Shown here in pieces: positions 1 through 12,800 of a stretch of DNA of 59,147 nt (position 1 is the first letter of the stretch; each line of letters starts with the position of its first letter). The stretch is taken from contig JAIXUS010000006.1 of assembly GCA_027483445.1 (NCBI GenBank), forward strand, positions 1 through 59,147, read 5' to 3'. A program made the position numbers and the translations under genes. The stretch is from Bacteroidota bacterium (GTDB lineage Bacteria > Bacteroidota > Bacteroidia > M30B66). The notes under the pieces were generated by a model. It made no database searches, had not been told where the DNA came from, and was given only the letters and a program-made list of their open reading frames with translations.

Positions 1-309
1 CTGAAACGCAAAAGGCACCGCATGGAGCAAGTCATCGAAATGCTAGACTATCGTGTAAAAGAACAAGAGGAGCGTTATGCATACGACGTTCGTTTCTTGG
101 CGCTTTGCCACTGGTACGAGGCGAATAGCCAAACCGATGACCCAATCATGAAACAGCAATTCGAGTTGGCGCGGCGGGTGCTCCAGCGCGACTTGAGTTC
201 GAAACGCTTTTTACTGTTGTACCGCAAAATGCTCCAAAAGCACTATCTCGAAGCAGAAAAACGCTGCATCGACGAAGTGCTGGCAATGATTAAACACGAC
301 GAACAATAA
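1..309 (+). CDS. Hypothetical protein, probably 5'-truncated by the window edge
   Basis: The frame ends at a TAA at 307-309. The first ATG is at 22, but the frame has no stop between base 1 and 22 (it reads a basic L-K-R-K-R-H-R), so this may be the C-terminal part of a longer protein. The visible roughly 95 residues are charged and predicted helical, with many E, K, R and Q and several aromatic residues; there is no signal peptide or membrane segment. I recognise no family. It is followed by a repeat-filled intergenic region and the convergent giant surface gene, so the context does not suggest a function. Confidence 0.55.
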   Translation: MKRKRHRMEQVIEMLDYRVKEQEERYAYDVRFLALCHWYEANSQTDDPIMKQQFELARRVLQRDLSSKRFLLLYRKMLQKHYLEAEKRCIDEVLAMIKHDEQ

Positions 310-453
310 GCTAAACCTCGCGAGTCGCAGTATAAATTCGCTGCGGCTCCAATCGGGAATACCATTTCCGCTTAACCCTGTAATTTACAAAACCTCTCTC
401 CCGCGGAGAGAGCAACGTTCGTCTCATTTCACCCCCAATCCCCGTTGTACCGT

Positions 454-824
454 AAAGTGTCGTCTCTCTCCCGCTGAAGGTCAGAGTGAGAGTGTAGAGT
501 GAGAGCGATTCTCAGTTACTGATGACAGCTTCCTTTTACTTAAAAACCCCGTTTTACCATAAAGTATCATCTCTCTCCCGCTGAAGGTCAGAGTGAGAGT
601 GCAGAGCGAGAGCGATTCTCAGTAATTGATGACAGCTTCCTTTTACTTAAAAACCCCGTTTTACCGCGAAGCATCATCTCTCGCCCGCGGAGAGAGACAG
701 GAGAGAGAGGTAAATTCAGAGCGAGTTTGAGTTTGAGAGCGATTTCCCTTTCACCCCCAATCTCCGTTTTACCGCGAAGTATCATCTCTCTCCCGCGGAG
801 AGAGACAGGAGAGAGAGGTAAACA
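454..824. repeat. 107-bp tandem intergenic repeat with CTCTCCCGCGGAGAG palindromes
   Basis: Three and a half head-to-tail units are visible: 454-560, 561-667, 668-775 and a partial unit 776-824. Units 1 and 2 differ at only a few bases. Unit 3 keeps the start (AAG-ATCATCTCTC) and the end (CCGTTTTACCGC) but diverges in the middle. Units 3 and 4 contain the palindrome CTCTC-CCGCGG-GAGAG followed by ACAGGAGAGAG; units 1 and 2 have a decayed version (CCGCTGAAGG). A related fragment with the palindrome lies just upstream near 392-410. The region has no supported gene; ORFs overlapping it are low-complexity shadows. It resembles extragenic palindromic repeats common in Bacteroidota. Confidence 0.75.
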
Positions 825-857
825 AAACGGGCCTCCCCAAACGTTTGAAGAGGCCCG
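818..857 (-). terminator. Intrinsic terminator of the giant surface gene
   Basis: On the minus strand, an 8-bp perfect stem CGGGCCTC (857-850) pairs with GAGGCCCG (835-828) across a 14-nt loop. It is followed by a T-rich run (TTTTGTTT, 827-820). It begins about 20 bases past the stop codon of the 879-14222 gene. Confidence 0.75.
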
Positions 858-878
858 CTCAAATAACTTTCTGGGTGC

Positions 879-3800
879 TTACTGCTTGATCAACGGTAGG
901 TTGTACAATTTACCATCGGCGGTTTCTACGCTCACCATGTACTGGCCTGGAGCCAGATCAGAGGTCTGAAGCGTGAACGGTGTAACACCCTTCTCCATCA
1001 CAATTTGATAATTGGCTACAAGGCGTCCGGCGATATCAGTAACACGCACCCAGCCTTTACCGCTATGGTTTGCGTTAATCATCACATGACTGAACTCATT
1101 GGCAGGGTTCGGGAAAAGAGCAACTCCTGTTAAACTGCTTCCGCTAAAGTTTACGGCAACCGGACCAAACAGCTCGAAGTCGCCGTTGAAGTCGGTCTGA
1201 CGCAAACGGTAGTATGAAACACCCGGAAGCGGATTGGCATCAATCAATTGGTAGTTGCGGGTAAGCGACGAGTTTCCGGCACCGTCAACAGTTCCAATCG
1301 GCGCGAAATTCAAGGCATCAACCGAACGCTCAACCGTAAAGTAATCGTTGTTGATTTCCGATGCCGTAGTCCAATTCAATACCACAGTGTTTCCTGCCAC
1401 ATCCGCACTAAAGTCGAGCAGCTCTACCGGCAACGGTGAGCCATCGCCGGCGGCGGTAAACTCAGAGAAGGTAGTGAGGTTTTCCCAAGTGAAGGTCTTC
1501 GTAGGCAAGTCGAAGTTGGCCGCAGTACCATCGATTGCATTCGCACCTGAACCTGGAGCACTAATCCAGCCTGGCGAAGGTGTAGAGCTGGTGTATTTCA
1601 CCGGACGATAAGTTGTTTCCGTTCCTACAATATCGGCTGCAGCATAAGTAAACTCAACATCATACACCGGACTTGCAGCGAGGCCAGTTGGCTCCACTCT
1701 CCAGTAACGGTTCAAATAATGGGTTGAACCCACAGCGTTTGGATGCGAAATGGTGAAGAGCGTGGTGGTAATGAACGACCCGGCTTGTGCACCATTGTCG
1801 AGGGTTACCGTAAACGGAGAGTAATTGGTCGCATCACCAACCGGGAACAGATAATCTACTGCGTTAAGGTTGGTAAACTGACGAACACTTCCGCTTCCTC
1901 CGGTTGAGATGATATAGCGGCTTGGCGTAACACCTGTAATGCTACCGTTCAAAGTGCTGGTTCCGATAGTAAGCTGATTGGCTCCAATATCGAAACGACC
2001 GGTAATAAAGTTCAATGTGCCTCTTACAGTAAGAGCGGTTCCTGTTCCTAAGAGCAGGTCTCCGCCGACCGGCGAAACCTCAAGGTCGAAGAAGGTTTCT
2101 CCTCCACCAATAACACCGCTGGTGGTAATGGTTTGGTTGCCTCCTGTTTGACGGTCAAACGAAACCTCTTTATTGTTGTGTACAAACGTACTTGTTGCGC
2201 CGGTGCGCGTCCAGTTTCCACCAATGTTAAACGACCCCGTATAGGCTGGTGCAAGCGTAAAGCTACCATTGGTGATGGTTAAGTTACCTCGCAATGCACG
2301 GGTATCCTGTAAAGTAAGGTCGGTACCTACGTCGTTTACTTCAACATTAAACGGAATGCCGGGCAAGCCGGATGCAATAGAACCGGTAGCCCAGGTTTTA
2401 TCGTTAGGACCTACCTGATAGTCTACTGTATTGGCAAAGCGAAGGATTGAACCCGGAGCGTACACGCATGGATTAAGCACCTGTCCAACCGAACCACCCA
2501 ATAGCACTTGAAGAACACCATTGATGGTGGTTGGACTGCCCACACCGAAGTCAACGGCTCCATCGCCAATCGCTACCAATACGTTGCTGCCGAAGCTCAA
2601 CTGCGTTCCACCGAATGTGCTCACTGTTTTGGTGTAATCGAGAGGAGAATTGGTACCCAGACCTGTAATGTTGAAGCGCGAACCTGCAGGGCCATTAACA
2701 CTACGTGTACCACCACCGGTAACGGTAATGCTTCCTGAGAAGGCCGGTGCTGCTGTTCTTCCACGGGCAGTCATGGTAAATCCACCGAGGTCTAAGTTGC
2801 CACCCGCCAACTCGAGGTTGCGGTTAAATGTGCGATCTGCACCGAGGGTAACTGTAACACCAGAAGAAACAATCAGGTCGCGGATTGCCGTAGCGCTGAC
2901 CAGGTATTCCACACTGGTTGTTACTGAGGCATCATAGCGCATGTCGTATTGGTCGGCTCCAACCACAGTTGGCGATGCAGTCATCACGCCGTTGGCGCGT
3001 AAAACCATCGAATTATTCGCCATGGTTGTAGTAAACCCGTTCAGATTGAAGGTTCCGCTAGCTAAACGCAAACGTTCGGAAATTGAGGTGTTGTTGTTTA
3101 TTCGAACTGGCGCAACACTATTGTTGATGGCCAACAAGCTGAACGAGGCGAAGTTGAAGATATCTTGAGTAACTGTACCATTCATCTCTACCTCTCGGCT
3201 AAACTGGGTGAATGAGCCTCCTGCATTCCGAGTTAGGTTTCCACCAACCTGAAGGTCTCCTCCAATGGCAGTGCTAAGTGTAAGTGAGCCGCTAAGAGCC
3301 CCACCAACGGCTACAGAGCCGCGCACATTGAGTGGAATGCCCATGTTGCCCATGTTTACTGATGCACCATTGTTAATGGTGAGGTTGCCGGCAATCTGAC
3401 AAACTCCGGAGCCCGGCTGAAGATTCACCGTTGTTACTGTACCATTCTGGTCAACCACTACATTGAACGGATAACCAGGGCCGCTATTGGTACTCCACTC
3501 CGGACCACGGTTAAAGGCATTTCCTGTGAAGTAGCGGAGGGTTGAACCGCTGGCATAGGTCGGGGCATTGGTTTGAACAAAACCACCTAAAGCGATTTGC
3601 AATGTACCGTTAACGGTAGAGGTACTTGGACCAAAGTTAAGTCCGCTGTTTAAAGCCACCGTAACATTGGAGCCAAAGCTAAGCGTTGCTCCCGCATTAG
3701 GGGTTACAGTTTTCGTGCCTCCGCTAATGCTCAGCAATGAACCCGCACCACCAATGATGTTAGATGTTCCGCCCAATAAGTTGATGTTTCCACCAGTGCC

Positions 3801-6800
3801 GCTGAGAATGAGCGTTCGTCCGTTAAGGTCGATTGTGTTGTTTGAAGCCAACTGAAGTACGTTGCCTACTGAAGCATTTACGGTAACATTCGTAGCTGGA
3901 CTAGAACTTATCACCAAATTTCCTGACGGTTTGCTGCTGAGCAGGAAGGCAAAAGTTTCAGTTCCACCACCCGTTACAGCAATGCTTTGGTTCGCAGAAC
4001 CGTTGAACACTACAGCACGGTTATTCGGGTTGAAAACAGAAGCCGCTGCTCTGGTCCAGTTGCCCGCAATAAACAGGTCGCCGGATGTACCATTCAAATT
4101 CAGGGTACCGTTGCTGATGAGCAGGTTGCCAGCCAAACCGCGGTTGCTGTTAGGCATGTTGAGCACTGTTCCCGTGCTGATTTCAACATCATGTGGAATT
4201 CCACTTCCGGCAGTTGTGCCATTTCCGCTCCATTCTAAAGTTGGCGTAAATGCTCCAGCCGTAGAGTAACGAAGAGTAGAGTTTGTAGCATAAACCGGAC
4301 TGCTGCCCGACACTGCACTACCATTATTCATGTGGAGAGTTCCATTAATGGTTGGTGCTGTTGTGAGTGTAGTTGCTCCACTGAGGAACAGGCTGGTAAA
4401 CTGCATGGCGTTAGACCCTCCAATGCTTCCACTTCCAAGAAGGCTAACAGATCCAGCACCGAGATTAAGCACCGAGCCACTGTTATTATCGAATACCCCA
4501 CCAACCACAAAGTTCAGGTTACGTGTTCCTGCGAGAGTGAGGCTTCCACCAGGATTGATCGTAACTCCATTCATATCGTTTGGATCTGCAGTGGTAACGG
4601 TTACCGGATGTGTAATACAAGCGTTGCTTCCTGTTGGTGGAATAATTCCGCTGGTCCAAGTGCCAGGGGTAGTCCATTCGCCTCCGGTTGCAGTGGTTAT
4701 ACAAGGCAAAATCCCGATGAGATTACCCAATACAAAGTTTCTGTTGCTGATGCTTCCCGTGTAACCAACTGCAGTAGACACATAAGGGTTACTTCCTGTT
4801 GTGGCAGAGGCAACACGAATCTGGTAAGTTGTTCCGGTCCAGTCGCCATGATATACTGAATTACTGCGAACAAAGCTACCTGCTTCGAGGCTTGCAGGCC
4901 ACTGGAAGGTAGTGGTCAGGTTGTTCCCTCCAGGTGTTGTTTCATTGAAATTGTATTCCAAATTTACCATGAAGGCATCGTCGTTTACGGCATTGGTGAA
5001 CGGAGGCGCAGTGCTTACACGAATACCAATGTTATCGTTAGTTCCATTTTGAGTAAGTGTGGCGGGTGAATAATCGGAAGCGTTCGGACCAATAGGGAAC
5101 AATGTAGCCCCATTTACTGTGTTAAAGTTACGGATGAAGCGCCCGGTTCCATTGGTAACAATGTAACGGGTAGCCGATGCTCCTGTTACTGCTGCATTAA
5201 GGTTGTTCATGCGCAGATCAGTGTTGCCCAGGGTGATTAATCCATTGGTGAACGTGAGTTGATTATTCACCTCAACCAGGGTCGTGCTTAAAGTTAAACC
5301 AGCACTATTGTTTACAATTAAGAATGCAAATGGATTTGATGCGGTGTTAGTACCCGAGAGCACTTGAGCAGCTGTACCATCGAAGAATACCGCCCGACCG
5401 TTGTTGAAGAAGTTGGCAGCGGTACCGCTGTTATTCCAGTTTCCACGGATAAAGATATCAGAGCCGGAAGCCTGTGAACCCGAAAGACTTCCGCTGAGCT
5501 CGAGATTTCCCCCAATGATAAAGTCTGCGGTCATATTGAATCCACTCCAATCCTTAAAGATCGCTGAGCCCGCAGTAATGGTCACGTCTCCACCTGTTTG
5601 GAACACGACACCTGCATTTGCTCCGCTACCACCTGCTGGATTGAGGTTGGTGTTGTTATCTATACGCACATGGTGCGGGAAGCCTCTTCCGCTGGCTGCG
5701 CTCCACTCTAAGCCGCGACCATAAGCAGAAGATGGAGCTCCACCACTGAAATACTCCAATGTAGAACCTACCGCGTAGAAAGGAGCATTAGTGGCCACAA
5801 ATCCACCGGCATTGATTCTGAAACGTCCATTGTTTTGAATGGTAACTGTACCCGAGCCGAAGTTTACACCGCCAGCTGCAAATACATTAAACGGATTACA
5901 GTTGCCGCTAAATGTGCCTGAACCCGGGAAGTTTAATGTTCCGCCATCCACACCCAATGCAAAGTCTCCACCGCTGGCCGCAACTGTTCCACCGGAAGCG
6001 ATATTGTAAGTTTGGCCGCTGCCGATGGCAAAAAGACCTGCTGCCAATTGCAGGGTAGAGCCTGTAGAACCCGTGGTAGTAAGTGTTACAGTATTATTTG
6101 AGGCTGCTCCTGTATTCTCGATGCGGAGGATTCCGGTATGCGACGTTGGCAACCCAGTGCCTGTTACCTGGTTAGAAGTAGTGCTGGCATAGGTATAATT
6201 AGCGGCTGTATTGAAAACTCTATTTGCAGCTATGTTACCGGTGCGGATGCTACCCGTTGTGTTTCCAAATGTGGTGATACCATCCGGAGAACCAATAACC
6301 AGTGTTCCACCCGACTCCAAAGTAAAGGCTCCATTGCCCGAGGTTGCCGCATTTACAGCGAAGTTGTCGGCGCAAACAAGGGTTCCATTCGTGCGAACAG
6401 TTAAACGAGAATTGTTGTTGATGATGAAATTGGATCCCAAAACGACATCAGGTGATGTGGTTCCATTACCCACCATGTAATCAATGTCGGCTGGGAATGA
6501 AGCGGCCAAACCGGTGAGTGTTTGTGTTCCTGAAGCACTGTTGAATCGGAACAAACCTCTGTTGGTCAGGTTGGTCGTTCTTTGGATTGTTCCAGTTCCA
6601 CTTACGGCCAGGTTTCCGGATAAGTTTACAGTCATCACCCCAATAATGGAAGGAGAACCTCCAGCAGAAGTATTAAAGTCGAGGCGACCCGACGAAATAG
6701 TAAGATTTCCGCCAATATTCAATGTAGAGTTTGCGGCATTGGGTTGTCCTGCGCCTGAAAGGCTAAGCACACCTCCGTTGATAAGCACATTTCCAGTAAC

Positions 6801-9800
6801 ATTCAGCGTAACAAATACGCCCGCATTTGCCGTGCCACCATTAGCCATGGCCAAAGTACCACCTGAAACGGTTAAGTTACCTCCAATATTGGTTGTTCCC
6901 GTTGCAGAAGCTGTAAACAAACGTAGGTCGAAAGAACCCGTGTTAAGAATGGTTAAGTTGTTAGCAATGGTCGTGAAATTTTGTGCCGACGACAGATTCA
7001 CGTTTGCCGTGTGGGTAGCGTTCCACTCCACATCGTAGAAATTTTGATTCAATAGTCCTGGAGGAGCTGTAACGTTGGTTCCCTGAACCCTGAGTAAAGA
7101 ACCAGTTTGCCATGTGGCCACTAAACAGCTACCACCTCCGCCAGTAACGTTGTGCGTGTATATTGCTCCATTGGAAACTGTAGCGGTACCCAAACCATTG
7201 TTGCTGAAAGACAAAGTTGTATTGGTGGCCGTTCCATTAATAACGGTGTTACTTCCAAGCTGAAATACAGTAGTACTGTTAATGTTCAGCGCTCCGTCAA
7301 CCACTAAATCGTTCGCCGCGGGTCCATTAGACAAGGTGAAATTCCCCAATGCTCCAACGGTTAGTGTTCCTCCCGACTGGACCGTAATGTCATCCGCCCA
7401 AACAGTGCTACCTATAGTAATTACGTGCGGACTTCTAATTAAAATACCCTGACTATTCGCGTTGTTTGGCGCTACGCCGGCTGGAACCGGAGCAGGTGAA
7501 ACAAAAGCAGGGTCGGTAGAAACCTCCCAGTTAGAAGCAGTAGCCCAAGGCCCTGTGCTCACTGAGCGATAATAGGTTGCCACGTTGGTTCGTCCCGCAA
7601 TATCAGTGTTGTTCAATGTACCAGTGCCTGGACCTGAAGTTACAGTTAGCACGTTTGCAGAAGCAGAACTAGCAGGGAATTCAGTCCATCCACTGGAAGG
7701 TGGATTAGGGTCAAATATATTCAGTCGAATAGCCGACTCCACGCCAACGATGTCGGAAGCGGTATAAGTAAAGCTACCTGTCCAGTTGTAGGACGGGAAA
7801 GTGGTTGTTGAATTCCAGTAACGATTGAGATAATTGGTAGCCAGTCCCATTTGTGGATGTACCACGTCATCAACCACCCTAAAACCAACTCCACCATTAG
7901 GATTACCGGTAAAGCTTATGGTAACAGGGCTATACTCTGTTGTACCGGTTTCTTCGCCGATTGGATAGGTGATAGAAAGGCTTGAAGGGTTACTCGAGTT
8001 GATTATCAAATAGCCTGTCCCGTTGGTAACAAACATCTTGTTCACGCCAAATGGAGCTCCATTGATGCTTCCAGGAACAGAAATGGTCAAGTTGTTATTT
8101 CCAAGACGGAACAAGCCGTTATTGGTGAAGTTAAATTGGGAAGTTACCGCAACACTCCGATCTAAATCAATTGCAGTATTACCTAACCAAGTAATACTAT
8201 TTACAGTACTAATCAATGGTGTTGTTGTAAACCCGGTAGATTGATTGGTTCCGGTGAACACATAATTAGCGCCAGTATTATAGGTGGCGGTAGCTCCTCC
8301 CAATAAAGAAATTGTGCCGGCTACTCCACCCACCCTTGCTGTTCGGAGGGTTGAATTATTGTTCAAATTGAAGGTACGCGTGCCGGAAGACCTGCTCACT
8401 GTGACCGTAAAGTTCTGAGCATCGAGCGTTGCATTTACGCCAACAGCCATGTTTCCGTCTTGAACTGTTAAATTGCTCAGTAACTGAAGATTTGAAGCTG
8501 TTGCAGAGTTAATGGTAACATTTACAAATACAAAACCTCCAGCACTTCGTGAGTATGTTTGAGGTGCAGTTCCGTTAAAAACGAAAACTCCATTCGGTGC
8601 ATTTGGAGAAGCTGTGTTAATTATCCCTCCTGTAGCGGTATGATTTCCAGCCAAATAGGCAAATCCAGAACCTGTTCCTGTTCCTACTGCAAAATCAAAT
8701 CTCCCTGCAGATTGAATAAAGTTGCCTAGAATAAATGTATTATTTGTACTCAGACTCCCTGTATGTTGGGTGAATCTGGCATTTGAATTAGCAATTTCCA
8801 AATCTCCGTTTATGGTAAATGTCACTCCACCACCAGTTGTAGTTTGCTGAAAATCACCACCATTCAAAGTCATTTTGCCAGTAATTCCATTAGAACCTCC
8901 TGTCCATGCCCTTGTTGGAGTGTAAAGGCCTGTTCCTTCAATAGTGAGGTTGTGATAGCTTCGTCCCGCAACGGCTGTGGTGAAACTTGGAATTGTCTGA
9001 GCTCCAGTTCCGTTATATACAACTGTACTTCCGGTTGTGGTATAAACGCCGGTTCCCGGAGTGAATATACCCGCAATACCAATATTTCCGCTGTTCGACA
9101 ACACGCGGTTGTTATTCGTCGAACTCAAGTTGTTGTAATTGAATGGAACTATAATTTGCCCATTTGGACCATTGTATTGGATGGTATTTCCGGTGGTAAT
9201 GTAATTTCCGGAAGTAAATGCGGCAGCAGGACTAAACACTCCTGCAACGTTAACAACCGCAGCCGAAAGCGTAACATTGTTTGTGGTTCTTACTCCGCTG
9301 ATGGTTAAGTTTTCAAAGCTGAAAGCAGGCACTGTTTGAATGCCGGTTCCGTTGAAATCTACAGTCGAACCGGCAATGGTAAACGGCCCTGAACCAGGAG
9401 TAAAAGTTCCGCAAATTCCGATGGTGCCTGATCCGGCAAGAACCCGCGCACCACCTGAGATATTCAGATTACCGTAGTTAAAGGCCGGTACGTTTTGAGA
9501 ACCGGTGCCACTAATCGCCAAAGTACTGGTGCAATTAAAGGTAGAAGTTGCTGAACTTGAGTAGGTGAAACCTCCATTAATGGTGAGGCTTGAGCCTGCA
9601 CTCATATTAAACTCACCTGTGTTAATCACCGATAAATCGAGTATGGAACGCGTACCGGTAATATCTAACTCGTTGGTGTAAACGATATCTCCAACAATCA
9701 CATTGTCTACTGAACCTGGCGTAAGTCCTGTAAATGGAGTCCAATTGTCTGGATCGCCCCAGTCGCTGCTGGCTGATCCATCCCAACTATAAGTGATCGT

Positions 9801-12800
9801 AGGTGGGTTTATGCGGATGGCAAACTCGTTTACTGTGGCATTCGAAAGGCTGGTTTGGTCGAGTGCTGCGGTGGTGCTGTAGTTTGGTGTGCTGAATGTT
9901 GTGCTGGGTGTACTGTTAAATTCTGTCCACAATGTTCCGTTCCAGCGATTGATGCGCATATTTGAAAAGGAACCTGCACCTAAGTCGCCGGGATCGTTAA
10001 TGGTAAATGTGGGAGTGAAGGTAAATGAGCCAGCAAGAGAATTGCTGATGGTCCAGTAACGGTTTGCAAACTCAGGAGCGGGCGAATTGTTCGGGTGAGC
10101 AGTAGCGATTACCCGTACACCTAAGTTACGTGGTGTAAGGTTTCCGGTGATGTTCAAGGCTACCGGCGAATACGCTCCACCTGCGCCCACAGGGAAAACG
10201 AAGTTGCCTGAGCCCGCATTTACCTGACGCAACAAAGTTCCGGTACCGTTTACTAAAACATACGCTGTAGAGGAACCGCCACTGATGGCACCTGCAGTTC
10301 CGGCCGATACCGTAAGGTTGTTGTTACCGATACTTACGATACCGGCGCTGAGATTCAGCAAGGTGCTTACTGTCGCAGCAGAGGTAAGCGTAACGCCCGC
10401 AGTATTGTTGAAGGTTACAGTAGCACCTCCAGTAAATCCAGTTCCGGTATTCTGTGCTGTTGTTCCATTAAAGGTATAGTTTGCCCCAGTGTTAAAGGTT
10501 CGGATACCCGATGATCGAACCCCACCGGTAGCTCCTGTTGCCGCTATACCATCGGCCTGGCTTGTAGTTAAGGAGGCCCCGGTATTTAAGGTAAATGTAC
10601 CGTTGTTATTCAAAAAGCCAGTACCTGAAAATACAATGGCTCCACCTGTGGCAACATTTATATTGGTGGTATTTGCCGCAATGTTGTTTGTACCACTTAA
10701 GGTTAAGGTTCCCCCTGAGTTTACGTTAAGGGGAGCAGTGATCGAAAATGGACTTGCATTGATATTCAGTGTACCGCCATCCACCTCAACAGAGGTTAGG
10801 GACACCGTTGTTGTTGCTGAGTAGTTTTTGATGCCTGCGTTAATGAAGCGTAGGCGGCTGATTGCAGATCCACCGCCGCCGCTTAAACCACCAGATGTTA
10901 CCGTAAAATCTCCACCAACTCTGAATATCGCATTTTGCCCAGCACCACCGGACGTCCATACTATGGCTGTACCAGAAGCCGCATTTACAAGAACGTTCAC
11001 CAGTACAGTAAACGTTGTTGTAGGGGATGCAGAGGAATTGTTATTAATAAACAAAGAGTTAGTTGTGGTTGGAACCGCCGTGGTGGTGAAGTTATTGACC
11101 GTAATTGTGGAAGTCGCAGCTACTGCCCCCCTGTTCCATGACAATCTAGAGTTACCAGAAAGGACGAGATCGCAATTGTAGGTTCGGTTAATTCCGGTAA
11201 AATCTAAGATTATGTTGTTGGTACCGGAAATTGTCCAGGTACCGTTGATTTGCGTAGGATTGTTGGTTCCTGTAAGTAAGGTTCCGGAAGTCAAACCTGG
11301 AGTATTCCAGGTCCAGTTCCCTAAAGTTTGGCCATTAAATCCGGTAGGAGCTGTTGCTACGGTTCCGGTGATTAAACAGGTGGAAGTAGTATTCCAGGTT
11401 GCTGTAGGAATCACTCCGCCATCGCGGTTATGGTCGTATGTACCGCCGGCCGCAAAAATCAGGTTGGCGGCTGTACCTGTTACCACACCACTAGCGCTGG
11501 CGCGGAGTGTACCGCTTACGGTTGTAGCTACAGCATTGGCTGCAAAGGTTCCGGCAGTTTGAGCAAAAATTGCCGAAGCATTGATTGTACCAACACCATT
11601 CACAGTAACATTTACACCCGAACTCACTGCAGCAGAAGTATTGCTAATGGTGAGATTGTTAAACACTACTGCATTGGTTAATATGCTCTGAGCAGTAGTT
11701 CCGTTAAAGTTTACCGAACTTCCGGTCGTTGTTAACACACCAGCAGTAGAAGTGTAATTTCCGCAAATGCCAATTACACCACTACCGGCCAGAACTCTAG
11801 GTCCGCCGGCTAAATTTAGATTTCCATAGTTGGCTGCAGGAATTGTCGAAGAGGCCGTTCCCGAAATGGTAAGCGTACTTGTACAATTAAATGTTGCTGC
11901 AACGCTACTACTGTATGTGTAAATACCACTAACAGTTAGCGACGAACCCGCAGCCATACTGTAGGTTCCATTACCGTTTACAGTAAAGTCGACACAAGCC
12001 CTTGCACCAGATATCGACAATGCATTGGTGTAGGAAGCCGATGTAGGAATGATGACTAAATCGCTTGCACCGGGAACAGCGGGTGGACCGAAGCTGGGGG
12101 TCCAGTTGGCGCTATTTGCCCAATCGTTGCTCGCACTACCGTTCCAAGTGAACGTGATGATTTGTACCGGTGGCACAAGCTCGCCGCTCGGTAAAAGAAT
12201 CGGCGTTCCGAAATAACCGGCGAAAGTAATTCTCGACAGTTGCGCCGGCAAAAGAGTGCCTGTTGTATTGCCAAAAAAGATACGACCTGCGGTACCAGAT
12301 GCCCCTCCAGTACCAGTCCAACCATTAATAGTTAGCGTTGTTCCGGCCCAGCTTACTGCACTCGAGTTGGCGAATGTTAATGTATGCACACCGGTTCCGA
12401 GTGCAATGGTTGAATTTGCATTGAGATTTAAGGTACCTACGGTTTCAGAAAAACCGGCGGCTGCTCCTGTGCTTAATGTACCACCATTAAGCGTGATATT
12501 GCTGGCATCGGCAATAACGTTGGCCGCGCCTAAACGCAAAATTCCACCAGTAATGGTGGTTGCCCCGGTGTAGGTATTGGTGCCAGAAAGAACCTGTGTT
12601 CCGGTGTTGCTTTTGGTGAGCCCGCCTGTACCTGAAATTACCCCGGCATAAGTATCAGTGCCCGCATTATTGATATCTAAGGTGGCGGTTCCTAACGTTA
12701 CTGATGCAGTGGCACTAGCACTCGCCAATGCTATTCGCTGGTTGTTATTGTTTAGATTTAAAACACCATTCCCGTTAATAGTCACCAAGGGTGGTGTGCC

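Noticed and set aside
454-824. 107-bp repeats considered as a CRISPR array
   Set aside because: The whole unit is repeated, including what would be the spacer.
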